Assembly (NCBI GenBank): GCA_036365145.1
Contig: JAEOAD010001281.1
Coordinates: forward strand, 1-64,000
Direction: 5' to 3'
Source: Orientallactaga sibirica
Lineage: Eukaryota > Chordata > Mammalia > Rodentia > Dipodidae
DNA: 64,000 nucleotides
Shown one piece after another: positions 54,936 to 64,000 of this stretch (position 1 is the stretch's first letter; every line of letters begins with the position of its first letter). The notes beneath the pieces are model-generated. The model searched no databases. It was given only the letters and a program-made list of their open reading frames with translations, and had not been told where the DNA came from. The translations under genes and the position numbers were made by a program.

Positions 54936-55053
54936 ACAGCCCCTCAATCAATCCCCTTTGTCATCCCCAGTCACCTATTCCTCATTGGTGGCCTGCACAC
55001 AGCAACACCATCCCCACCCAGCTCCAAGTTTTCCCCATTACTACATCATCCAC

Positions 55054-55129
55054 CCAGTGCAGTAAAGCTGTTCCTCATGTCCTCCTTGTCAATGAAACCA
55101 TCCTGATTCTGCTCCATGATGGTGAAGTA
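55054..55129 (-). pseudogene. Regulatory myosin light chain exon (right arm)
   Basis: Counterpart of 25,832-25,907, exactly 76 bases in reverse, between an acceptor (tttctgtcag) and an intact donor dinucleotide (gt). It reads 'FTIMEQNQDGFIDKEDMR' with no stop, and its first codon is Tyr where the left arm has Ala. This copy keeps its donor; the left one lost it. The neighbouring exon is disrupted, so the gene is still a relic. Confidence 0.85.
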
Positions 55130-55339
55130 CTGACAGAAACATGAACCCTGAGCAGCCATGATCTACCTGGTCCAGATGGCCACACACACCTTCCCCAAAG
55201 GGTGTTCTCCTGACATCTGCTGCCACAAGAACCCCATTTGGGGCTCCTCAACCCCCAGCCCTGTGGTCTACTGTGACTCAGTGCTTACTGGAATTCAGCA
55301 TGCTGGGAAGCTCCACACTCAGTCCCTCATTTCAAGACC

Positions 55340-55405
55340 ACACCAACCTAGAGAGGGAAGCTGAGGCTCAGAGAGAGGGAAAGGCCTTGCCTGAGGTCAC
55401 ATGAC
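55340..55405 (+). mobile_element. MIR fragment (right arm)
   Basis: 'gaagctgaggctcagagagagggaaaggccttgcctgaggtcacat' is the MIR core. Confidence 0.75.
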
Positions 55406-55514
55406 ATACACTCAGGTATATGTAGAGGGGCAGCAAGTCACATCTCCAGGCAAGGTGACATGCCATGACAGCCATGGGAATGATGACAACATGTACACCA
55501 CTGAGGTCTTCTTG

Positions 55515-55728
55515 AATAATTTTCTTTTAGAAATATTTTTATCCACTTATTTGCAAGGGAGAGAGAGAATGGGTGTAGCAGGATGCATGAGGGTTTCTTG
55601 CAACTGTAAGCAAACTCCAGACACACAAACCACTTTGTGCATCTGGGTTTACATGATATTGTGGAATTGAACCCAGGCCATCTAGCTTTACAAGCAAGCA
55701 CTTAACTGCCATCTCTGCAGCCCTCCTT
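55515..55728 (-). mobile_element. B2-superfamily SINE (right arm)
   Basis: Reverse copy; counterpart of 25,225-25,445. Confidence 0.88.
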
Positions 55729-56394
55729 GGATAATTTTCATGTGTTCTGTTAATCCCCTCAAAGCCTCTCAACCTATTTATACTCCTTGTTATGAGTCTG
55801 ATTGAACATTGAGAAGGCACTGGAGCAGGCTCCACCTTCTGCTCTCTTCCAGGCTCTGCTTGGTACCTGTAGGGGACCAGTTGACACTTTCTCAAGAGGT
55901 CAGCCAGAACCAGAGCCAGGACTCAAGTCTCAAAGAATCACAATTCTAGCTGTCAGCCCAACCCTCTTGGTACCCACAGAGAAATCAGGATAACTAGGAC
56001 ATGTCTCAATCGAGGCAGGAAGTCTGCACAGTGTCCGACATGCAGGCCTAGGTACCTGCTGAAGGCCCTGTCATTTCATCCCAGTCCACGAGCTTTTCTC
56101 TTTGGCACAGATGGGCTCATTTCTGACCTTGGACCCTAGGGAGGGTTTTTTTTTTTCAGTACTCCTGCCACACTCTGTTCAGCTGGACTCTGGCCTGTTC
56201 AGCTACTAAAAGTTTCCAGACTGTTCTCAGCATAATCTTTGGGCTACATAATCTTTGTTCTACAAGATCCATACATGGACAGGATCTCTTGCCTTCCTGG
56301 GTCTCCTACTCACCCTAAACCTGCTCTAAACATACTTATCTCCCAATATCTATTTCTCTCACCCAAGGATACTTTTTTTGTTAAAAATGTGATA
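55729..56394. other. Arm sequence without a recognised gene (right)
   Basis: Counterpart of 24,566-25,220. Nothing recognised. Confidence 0.4.
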
Positions 56395-56605
56395 GAGGGG
56401 TGGAGAGATGGCTTACTGGTTAAGGTGCTTGCCTGCAAAGCCTAAAACACAGGTTTGTTTACCTCAACCCACCTAAAATGAGATCCACATAGGGCACATG
56501 TGTCTGGAATTCATTTGTAGTGGATGATCCTGGAGTGCCTATTTGTCTGTCTGTCTTCTCTCTAACTCTCTCTGCTTGTAAATAAATAAAATTAATGAAA
56601 ATAAA
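56395..56605 (+). mobile_element. B2-superfamily SINE (right arm)
   Basis: 'ggggtggagagatggcttac', 'ggttaaggtgcttgcctgc' and an (AATA)n tail. Counterpart of 24,350-24,565. Confidence 0.88.
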
Positions 56606-56734
56606 AAATGTGAGATATGTGTGTGGATGTGTATTTGTGTTTTCACGTGTGCAGTGCATGTGTGTATGCAAGCATGCATGCACACAGGCAGTGGGGATGA
56701 AAGACAATTTTGTCTGTTATTCCCAGGAATGCCA

Positions 56735-57080
56735 TGGGCAGTTTTTGAGATAGTGTCTCTGACTGGCCTGGAACTCACCAAATATGCCAGACTGGCTGGC
56801 CACTCAGCCCCAGGGACTCTCCTATCTCACCTCCCCAGTGCTAGCATTACAGCCTGTGGCACCACACCTGGCTCTTTTACATGGGTTCAGTGGATCAAAC
56901 TCAGGTCTTTAGGCTTACCAGGCAAACACTACCCAATGAGCATCGTCACCAAGAACATTTTTAGGGACCAGGTCATGCTATACATATACCAGGCTGCCTT
57001 TGGACCTATGATGCTCCTGTCTCTGATTCCTGAGGCTGGGATAACAGGTGAGTGTCACTGTGCCCATCTGCACAGCTCCC
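56735..57080 (-). mobile_element. RSINE1-like SINE and B1 (right arm)
   Basis: Counterparts of 23,865-24,215, reversed. Confidence 0.65.
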
Positions 57081-57945
57081 CAGCCTTGTCCTCCAAGAAG
57101 TCCTCCTATCCCCCACCCCTTCCCATCACTGCCATTGCCCATGCCAACATCATCCCTCCACATGTCTGCCTCCAAATTTACAGACCTCAAGAGTAAGATC
57201 CATTGTGCTCCATGTCTGCCTGGACTTAGCTCTGAACTGGGATCACCTCAAATTTGTAAGCAGCTGCTCAGAATCCAGGTTTCACCTACACCACACATGA
57301 AGCTATGCCTCCCATGTCTCTATCCTGACTTCCTGCTTCTAGATGTTTCTTACAAATATCCTGTTGTCCAAGAGCCACTTTCCTCCCCACACTGGGCATT
57401 CACCAAACACATTGTCTCCAGAGCCCACTGAGGGACTTTCCAATCATCATTCCAGCCTGCATCCTTAAACAGTGAGAGATAAATGTCTGAGATCAGCACT
57501 CTCATCCAGGAACAATACCTTCCCTGGCCAAGCCCTGTCTAGTTTCCCCAGTAGGGGCTTCCCAAATTCCTCACCTCCACCTAAGCTCCTGTGTGGTCTT
57601 CCCAGTCCTTTCCCCTCCCTTCACTTCCCTCAGACTCCTGGGCCTGGTAGGAGCAGCAGTGCCCAGCTACTTGTAATTAACCTTTACTGGGTGCTTTGTC
57701 TCTGCTATTCCTTTGAAAGGGGGCTGACAGGGCAGCCAAGGCCATGACACTAGATGCTGTAAAGCTTCTGTACTATTTATAAATCCCTTTAGACATCATA
57801 AAGATTAGGAACTTCCCTTTGGGGTTCATCTCTTGTAATTATACATATATAAATATACAATGTAAATATACATTCCACACTGTTGTGATGCACTTCTGTT
57901 GGTGAGATATTTTACCTAATCTCAGGGCTGCTTTCCATCTCATCA
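57081..57945. other. Arm sequence without a recognised gene (right)
   Basis: Counterpart of 23,005-23,860. Nothing recognised. Confidence 0.4.
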
Positions 57946-57947
57946 CT

Positions 57948-58006
<59 letters not shown>
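57948..58006. repeat. (CA)n microsatellite (right arm)
   Basis: About 28 CA repeats, versus about 12 in the left arm. Confidence 0.95.
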
Positions 58007-58010
<4 letters not shown>

Positions 58011-58139
58011 CTCCATCCCAGGTTTCATGTCTATCTTGTGCCTTTCCTGTGTGCCAGAACTTTGCAGGGGAGGAAGGCAATATTTTGACTGCACAGAGGA
58101 GACATGAGATGGAGTCCTCACCAGGCCTTGAGCTCACAG

Positions 58140-58465
58140 AAAGACAGAGGTAAAGTGTGAAAGGGAAGAAAAAGAGGAAGGAGGGAAGAAGAAAGGGGGA
58201 AAGGGAAGAGAAGAAAGGAAGAAAGAAAAATGAGTGGGAAAGGGAGGAGAAGAATAGAAAGAATGGGGGAGAAAAAGGGGAAAGGGTGCAAAGTGGCAGG
58301 ATGAAAGGTTGAAAAAGAGGGGAGAAGATGATGAATGGAAGGAAGTAGAGAAATGAAGGAGGGAGTAAGGGAGAGAAGAAAGTGGGAGAAAAAGAGGAAA
58401 ATGGAGAAGAATGGAAGGAAGGAAGGAAGGAAGGAAGGAAGGAAAAGGAAGGAGGGAAGGGCTGC
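58140..58465. repeat. Polypurine tract (right arm, tract 2)
   Basis: Almost pure A/G on the plus strand with (GGAA)n runs. Counterpart of 22,490-22,825. Long minus-strand frames here are artefacts. Confidence 0.95.
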
Positions 58466-58489
58466 AGATCCCTGGCCAGGGCAGGTCTG

Positions 58490-59420
58490 CAGATCCCTGG
58501 CCTGAGCACAGTCAATCCCTGTGGGCTGACCATAGTGTTTCTTGCACACACAGTAGGCCATTATGGGATCTTCTGGCCCCAGGAGTCACACCATCACACC
58601 AGGCCTCCTCAGGCCCCCCTCTGGGAGCACAAGCCTGTGAGCTGCAAAGCTTCTGTTTTATTATAGCTGCACCCTAGGTACCAGGAACCCCTGCATCTGC
58701 TCTCTGGGTATGGCATGGGTGGGACACAAGCTCTGTGAGCTGCAAAGTCCCTGCTTCAGCACAGCTGCACCCCAGTGTCCATCAAAAGACACAGCTCTCA
58801 CCTCAAAGGGGATTAGAGATAGTTTAGTCTAGGGCCAAATATGAGTGACCATGGCCCAGGAACACAGATTTAGGTTGCAAATTCCCTGTCCAAATGTTTT
58901 AACAGTTTCATGAAATTTTCATAATTACATAAGTCACTCATAAATCAAGGCACTTTTCAAATACATTGGTTGACCATCAGGTAGGCAGGTTTTAGCAAAG
59001 CAGGGAAATCTCCACCATAGGCTTTATTTTTATGACAACTTTTGACTTGATGACATAAAAAAACCTGAACACATTCTTAAACCTCTGTTTTAATTTGTGT
59101 GGAAGTTGGTGGTCTGTCAGTACACACAGCATAACCTCAGGTCCTTTTCAAAGCATCTGCAATTGTCCCTCTCTGGGAGGGTGGGTCAGAGGTGTTTCAG
59201 CACTGGGAACTCCTCCATCCCTTCTTCTCTCAGCACCATAGTCTTCACATGCTATCTGATGACATTGTTAAACCTTGGGTTGGTGGAAGCTGGTGGTCTG
59301 TCAGTACACACAGCTGCACCTCAGGTCCCAGAAGCCCCTGCAGCTGCCCTGAGTGTTTGGGGGTGTGCACCCTCTATTAGCTGCAAAGTCCCTGTTCCAG
59401 TACAGCTGCAGCCCACTCAT
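58490..59420. repeat. Promoter-module repeats with an extra right-arm copy
   Basis: The phrases 'gctgcaaagtccctgcttcagcacagctgca' and 'ggtggtctgtcagtacacacagc' recur at 58,640, 58,740, 59,105, 59,290 and 59,385. A stretch of about 200 bases at 59,022-59,230 has no counterpart in the left arm near 21,935 and duplicates part of the adjacent module. Confidence 0.7.
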
Positions 59421-59439
59421 CTCCTGCCAGCCGCCCCTC

Positions 59440-59752
59440 CTCCTGACTGTGGGTGGCTCCAGCCTGGAACTGTAGGCAGGTGGAACTGCCCGTGACGTCA
59501 CAATGCTGCGACTCACCCAGAGCGTCCTTATGGCAGTTGTAATCTTCAAAAAGGCGGGAGCAGCAGAGTTCTTTCTCCTGAGCCTCTCTCCAGCAGCATG
59601 GCAGGGCAGAGGGGTCGGTGGTGACATCCTGTGTGGCATCGGTCTGTGCTGTGTGGGAAACTGCTCAGCAGATTGTAAACTGAAAGGCAGGACGGCGTGA
59701 GCAGAGCGGAGGAAGCAGCGGAGTTCATTTTCCGGAGCCTCCATCCTGCGGG
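59440..59752 (+). promoter_or_regulatory. CpG-rich, TATA-less promoter of the alpha exon (right arm)
   Basis: CpG-dense sequence directly upstream of the alpha ATG with a perfect CRE at 59,493-59,500 and a duplicated leader motif (agcagcagagttctttctcc, about 59,560; agcagcggagttcattttcc, about 59,715). No TATA box is visible. An upstream ATG at about 59,598 starts a different short frame. The rest of the window is CpG-poor, so this pair of islands stands out. Confidence 0.6.
59493..59500. promoter_or_regulatory. Perfect palindromic CRE (TGACGTCA)
   Basis: An exact CREB/CREM/ATF site 253 bases upstream of the alpha ATG, next to a short G/C-rich string. It is the only perfect one I noticed. 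Confidence 0.7.
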
Positions 59753-59809
59753 ATGGCGGAGGAGGCGGCCATGGCGAGTCTGGGGGCGAGTGAGAGCGAT
59801 CGGCAGCAG
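59753..59809 (+). CDS. Putative first coding exon, CpG-rich (alpha copy, right arm)
   Basis: An ATG in good context (gcgggATGGcg) opens 19 codons, MAEEAAMASLGASESDRQQ, ending CAG followed by gtaggagg, a strong donor in phase 0. The left arm keeps the same length, frame and donor with one residue different. A second in-frame Met is at residue 7. I do not recognise the protein. Downstream exons, if any, lie to the right, probably beyond 64,000. Evidence for a real exon is the CpG island, start context, donor and conservation; expression is unproven. Confidence 0.5.
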
Positions 59810-59929
59810 GTAGGAGGATTGTGCTGGGCCGAGGGGTCACGGGGGATCCCCGGGAGGTGCTGCGAGAAAGCCAGGCAAAGGGCTGGCCAGGCCCACACCC
59901 AGCTCCAGCGCAGGCCCTGGAACATGAGT

Positions 59930-59941
59930 GCACACACACAC

Positions 59942-59993
<52 letters not shown>

Positions 59994-59996
59994 TGC
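59930..59996. repeat. (AC)n microsatellite (right arm)
   Basis: A long AC run ending 'acgcatgcatcg', expanded relative to the short left counterpart near 21,205-21,228. Confidence 0.95.
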
Positions 59997-60029
59997 ATCG
60001 TGAGTGCACATACATGCCTCCCTCCCCAA

Positions 60030-60125
60030 AATCTGGGTGTGGTGCACTCCTGTAACCCCAGTGGGAGGCTGAGGTAGGAGCTTCAAGGTTTGAGGGAAAG
60101 TCTGGACTATATAGAGTCTGTCTCA
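60030..60125 (+). mobile_element. B1 whose tail expanded into a polypurine tract
   Basis: 'ctgggtgtggtgcactcctgtaaccccag ... agtctgtctcaaaacag' runs straight into the 470-base purine tract. Confidence 0.75.
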
Positions 60126-60597
60126 AAACAGAAAGCAAAAAGGAAAGGAGAGGAGGAGATAAAGAGAGGAGGAAGGGAAGGAAAGAGGAAAAGGAGACAG
60201 GGAAGAAAAAGGGGGGGCAAAGGAAAGAGGGAAAAAGGAGAAAGGGAGATGAATGGGAAGAAGAAAGAAAGAAGGGAAGAAAGGTAGAAAAAAAGGGGAA
60301 AGGGTGAATAATGGAGGAAAGGAATGAACATGGGAAGGACAAAGAGGATGAAAGGAGGAGAAGAAAGGAAAGAGGGAAGGAAAAAGGGGGGAAAGAGGAG
60401 GAGAATAAAAGGAAGGAAGGAAAAGGGGTGAAATGAGAAGAATGGAAAGAAGGAAGGAGGGAGTGAGGAGGGAAATAAGGACGAAGGGAGAAAGGAAAGG
60501 AAGGAGAGAGCAGAGTGGGGGAGAAAGAAGGAAGGGGAGAAAAGAGGGCAAATGGAAGACAAGAAAGGGAGGAAGAAAGGAAGGAAGAGCAAGGGAA
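60122..60597. repeat. 475-base polypurine tract (right arm, tract 1)
   Basis: Continuous A/G (ggaaagg, gaagga, aggg). Counterpart of 20,645-21,065 and slightly longer. Minus-strand frames of 142-205 codons across it are Phe/Leu/Pro/Ser artefacts. Confidence 0.95.
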
Positions 60598-60599
60598 TC

Positions 60600-61025
60600 T
60601 GGGCAGGGCTGCAGAACCCAGGCCTGAGTGTGGTCAACCCTTTTGGGTGGACCATCCTGTTGTCAGGCACACACAGTGGGCCTGTGAAATCTTCTGGCCA
60701 GGAGTCACCTTTTCCCATGAGGCCTCCTCAGGCCCCAGGAATCTTGCATCTGCTCTATGGGTAGGTGGGAGGAAATCCCTGTGAGCTGCAAAGGCCCTGC
60801 TTCAGTACAGCTGCATCCCACTCCCCTCTGCAAGCTGCCCTCCTCCTGTCAGGAATGGTGGATGGTTCTGGTCCCCCCCATTCCCAGGAAAGGTGGCCAG
60901 CCTGTGAAATCACAATGCTGCACCACTACCAGAGCACTGGGGAAATTGTAAACTTAAAGGCAGGGAGGTGCAAGTGGTGAAGAGGAAGCAGCAGAGTTCA
61001 TTTTCCTGATCCTCTGTCTGGTGAG
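60600..61025 (+). repeat. Promoter-module repeat unit (beta, right arm)
   Basis: Counterpart of 20,220-20,640, with the same 'gctgcaaaggccctgcttcagtacagctgca' phrase as the alpha unit. The CRE position (about 60,905) reads 'tgaaatca' and is lost. Confidence 0.7.
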
Positions 61026-61083
61026 ATGGTGGTGGAGGAGGTGACCATGGTGATCTGCTTGCAAGTCAGACGTCTCCCATCAG
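61026..61083 (+). pseudogene. Diverged copy of the CpG first exon (beta copy, right arm)
   Basis: An ATG at 61,026 opens 58 bases ending CAG-gtagggg. Length differs from both the left beta copy (59) and the alpha copy (57), so the frame at the donor is not kept, arguing against a coding role. Confidence 0.5.
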
Positions 61084-61830
61084 GTAGGGGAGTCAGGCCA
61101 AGTAGAGGGACCACCTGAACTCCCTGGTGGCACTGTGAGGACCCTGGTGATGATAGCCTGGCCTCAGCCCAAACCCAGTTTCAGCATGCCACCCACAAGT
61201 GTCTTCACCTCTCCATGTTGATTTTCTAATCTCAGTGTGGTGTGCTTACAGACATTGCCTTCATTTTCCTGTGTATATGGAGAAAGTAAAAACCAACAGT
61301 GTTAGGTACTAAATACTAGAAGGAAAAGCAGGAAGGAGAATTAAGTGAGGTCTTGGCTTTACTAGCCTCTGGCCTTAACCCAAAATTTTAAGAGCCTTTG
61401 GGATGTGAGAAATGAATATCCGACACTACTGAATGTGATTAAGTAAAGTGAGGATGTCCTAAGTTTAATAAGTTCACTCTAATTTGGGAGAAGGTGTTTA
61501 CCTAAGGCACCATGGTGATAGGCAGGTAGAGATTGTTAGAGAGTCACTAGACCTGTGAAGAAATGACAGTTTGGGAGGGGCAGGCTGGTGTCAGGAAAAT
61601 CCTGACACTTCATGAATGGAAGACTAGGTTAGTTACTGAATGGAAAGGAAGCTCAGAGTATTCCAGGAACAGAGATGACTAACCTGTTATTTGGATGAGA
61701 TCTTCAGATTGGTTGGTTAATGTGATACTTAGTGTGTATATAGGAATTTAGAAGATGCCATTAAAGAGAGAAGTGATGTGATTCAAGTATCTTCTGTGTG
61801 AATTAGCATGTGCATGCCCCAGAGTACATG
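61084..61830. other. Arm sequence without a recognised gene (right)
   Basis: Counterpart of about 19,445-20,160. Would be the first intron of the alpha/beta transcription unit. Confidence 0.4.
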
Positions 61831-61834
61831 TGGA

Positions 61835-62060
61835 GGTCTGAGGACAACTTCCACTTTGCTTGACACAGGGCTTCACTTGTTTTACTGGTTGTGCTGTTTG
61901 TTTGTTTTATCTGCTTCATGGGCACCATTCTCACTGGCCTGCAAGCTTCTGGGTTCTCCTGCCTCCACTTCTCATTGACTTGGAGTGGGTATGCTGTGTG
62001 CACGTGCCTTTATGTGGATGGTGGGGAATTGAACAGGAGCTGTAAAGTTTGCAAGGAAAT
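61835..62060 (+). mobile_element. Old B2/B3-like SINE (right arm)
   Basis: 'gcctccacttctcattgact', 'gtgggtatgctgtgtgcacg', 'ggatggtggggaattgaaca'. Counterpart of 19,203-19,440. Confidence 0.45.
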
Positions 62061-64000
62061 ACCTTTAACAATCTCCTTAGATCCTTCATTTGATATGTGG
62101 GTGTGAGATGTACTGACCTTCCTGAAATGGCACAATATCAAACTCCCTGAACAAGGATGTTTTCTGTGATATAGTAAACAAGGTGGCCTGAATCACGCAG
62201 CCCAAATATGAGACAACAGGCAGGGTGTCCTAGGACCTACATGAAGATCATATGTATGATGTGGCTTCCCAGCCCCTGGGAGAGGAGAAAGGAGACAGCC
62301 ATTGGGTAGAGCTCCAAAGACAAACAAACCCATCACCCCATTTCTCACAGTGAGGACATCCTGAAGCTGGGCTGGGCCCTGGGTTTATACTAAGATCTGA
62401 GATGGCACTCTGAGTTAGACGACCAATAGGGATCTGCAAAGACAAGACTAGGACATGGACCTTTCTTTTTGTTTGTTTGTTTTTGGAATTCAGACCACCA
62501 GGATAGAAGTAGGTGGGTGTGGGCTCCTCCTACCTCTACCTTAGTGTTGGGATTAGAGGCACATGCCTTGTGCAGGATGAGTGACCATTCTCAACCCACC
62601 TTCCCCATTCTGGAAATTGGTGCTGGGTTGGTTCTCAGAACTGTGGTCATCATGGTGATGGGGAGGAAGGAGTAACCAGGTGGAGAAGCAGGGAGCCAAG
62701 CTCACACTGCCTGGGAAGCAGGGACAATGCTCAGGGCTCTGATGCATCTATCTCTTGAGGGTCTAATGCATGAGACACTGGCTTTGTGTATGAAGTCTGT
62801 GTTCCATCATTTCCCTCTCACCCCACTGACTGGTGACTTCAGAATCTCCTGACTTTTCTTCCCACAACTGTCATCTGTACCAGTCACTGTGTTTCTGAAA
62901 CCAGAGTTCTGTCCTTGATACTTGTACTTTCAGAGGCAAGTGAGCAAAGACAGGAATTCAACCTTAAATCTGTGCTGTATTGAGAGCTGGAAATTTGGGA
63001 TAAGAAAGGATTCTTAGAGATATCTTATATTTCATCTATAGCTAACAGTAAATATAAAAGGGGAAAGAAAGGCAATCATTTCAAATTTTATTGGTCAAGT
63101 AATCAGTCATGACTCTGAGATTTAAGGTGTTACTGGTTCTCTATGTCTCCTTGTGGACTTATGGACTCTTCTCTCCATGTAGTGAGGGTTTCATATACAC
63201 CAAAGCCAGTAGCCCTTGCATTCCTCTGAATCTCTGTTTAGATTACAACTAGATCAAAAGTTTATATAAAACATGTCTCTATTTTCCCTTTATTACTCTT
63301 ATTGACATGATGTGAGAAAGTGGGTAGTCCAGCCAACTCTGAGCCCTGATTTTCTTCTTCACTCTGGCCTGTGTTTTCTTGCCTGTTTCATCAGATTGAG
63401 GCTTGGACCTGTCTTTCAGTTGTTCACTTGCTGGCCACTTGCAGTTCTCCAGCTCCTTCCTGACAGAATTAAACCAAAGTCACAGCATGTCTCCAATTTC
63501 CATGTAGCCCCTGTGCTTCTCCCTGAACTGGTCTGGTAATACCAGAAAAATGGTACAGACTGTGTTGCTGGTGTTGATCTCAGGAGGAATTAGTTTGCTT
63601 TAACCATTAAACAGATATTTTGTGATGTCAGGGTCATTTTTTTATTATTTAATTGAGGGTGGACATACAATGCTGCACCTGACCTTGTGGGTGGGTACAG
63701 GGATGTTGCTGAGCACCCTGCAGTTTGCATGTCATTTTCAAAACTAAGTCTATCTGACTCAAATTGTCAGTAGGGTGATGAGAATGTCAAGTGCAGTGGT
63801 ATGGACATGTGAAAGAACCTGAAACTCTCAGGGGGAGAATATGCTGATTTTTCATTTTCATTTTTTTAAATCTTGTGGTGTTGGGATGTCAAACCCCAGT
63901 TCTTACCTCAAGTGCATAATAAATACTTTATTCTGAGACAATTCTGAGAACTGATGGCCTGGGAACAGGTCTAGGTTACATGAAATAAATGATGTTTCAA
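62061..64000. other. Outer part of the right arm, no recognised gene
   Basis: Counterpart of 17,122-19,200 without the B1 insertion. 62,460-62,570 has extra T/G-rich and B1-like text (gtttgtttgtttttgg, gttgggattagaggcacatgcc) that is shorter in the left arm. Confidence 0.45.

Larger units (their letters stand above)
42248..64000 (-). repeat. Right arm of the giant inverted repeat
   Basis: Reverse-complement counterpart of 17,122-38,562. It is 21.75 kb within the window and is cut by the window end, so it may continue. The net 312-base excess over the left arm is the balance of arm-specific insertions, an extra promoter piece and microsatellite changes. Confidence 0.97.

Noticed and set aside
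59301..60086. 261-codon minus-strand frame across the right CpG island
   Set aside because: It is antisense to the promoter/exon and runs through an (AC)n repeat. The CpG-rich sequence and repeat explain the open frame.
17122..64000. Palindrome as an assembly artefact (same haplotype placed twice)
   Set aside because: Arms differ by 1.5-9% and each has its own insertions with target-site duplications, which an artefact would not produce.

Overview
This is non-coding, repeat-dense mammalian DNA, almost certainly from a rodent. The rodent call rests on B1 (7SL-derived) SINEs, tRNA-headed B2-superfamily SINEs, ID-type SINEs and MaLR-type LTRs. The commonest B2-like SINE has a head resembling mouse B2, a body rich in 'agatgcacaaggtgg' and 'gcagtggctggaggccctgg', and a (TC)n stretch before an A-rich tail. 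From memory this fits jerboas (Dipodidae) best, so the species is inference. I found no intact protein-coding gene.

Layout. (1) 1-17,121 is single-copy flank within this window. It carries L1 3' ends, many SINEs (several nested), two MaLR-like LTRs and one decayed class I (gamma-type) endogenous retrovirus at about 5,040-10,420, with gag zinc-knuckle, protease, RT, RNase H, integrase and env remnants. (2) 17,122-38,562 and 42,248-64,000 are the two arms of a very large inverted repeat, each at least 21.4 kb, around a 3.7 kb spacer at 38,563-42,247. The right arm runs off the window end, so the true arm length is unknown. Hand counts give arm divergence from about 1.5% (near 35.9 kb) to about 9% (near 30.2 kb). 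It is therefore not a recent assembly duplicate, and parts may have been homogenised. Several insertions are present in one arm only, with target-site duplications and a visible empty site in the other arm.

Inside each arm, from outside to inside: (a) a tandemly duplicated CpG-rich promoter and first-exon module (left 20,150-22,830; right 58,140-61,085) with ATG exons, splice donors, a perfect CRE in the right arm, and purine/pyrimidine tracts of 330-470 bases; (b) two exons of a broken regulatory myosin light chain gene; (c) arrays of about 53-bp monomers made from the ID SINE head, in alternating orientation; (d) an MaLR-like LTR, old MIRs, B1/B2 SINEs and a (GGAT)n minisatellite near the spacer.

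The most interesting features are the palindrome with outward-facing CpG promoters, which looks like the ampliconic palindromes of mammalian sex chromosomes, and the ID-head multimers. Chromosome, expression and downstream exons cannot be judged from this window.
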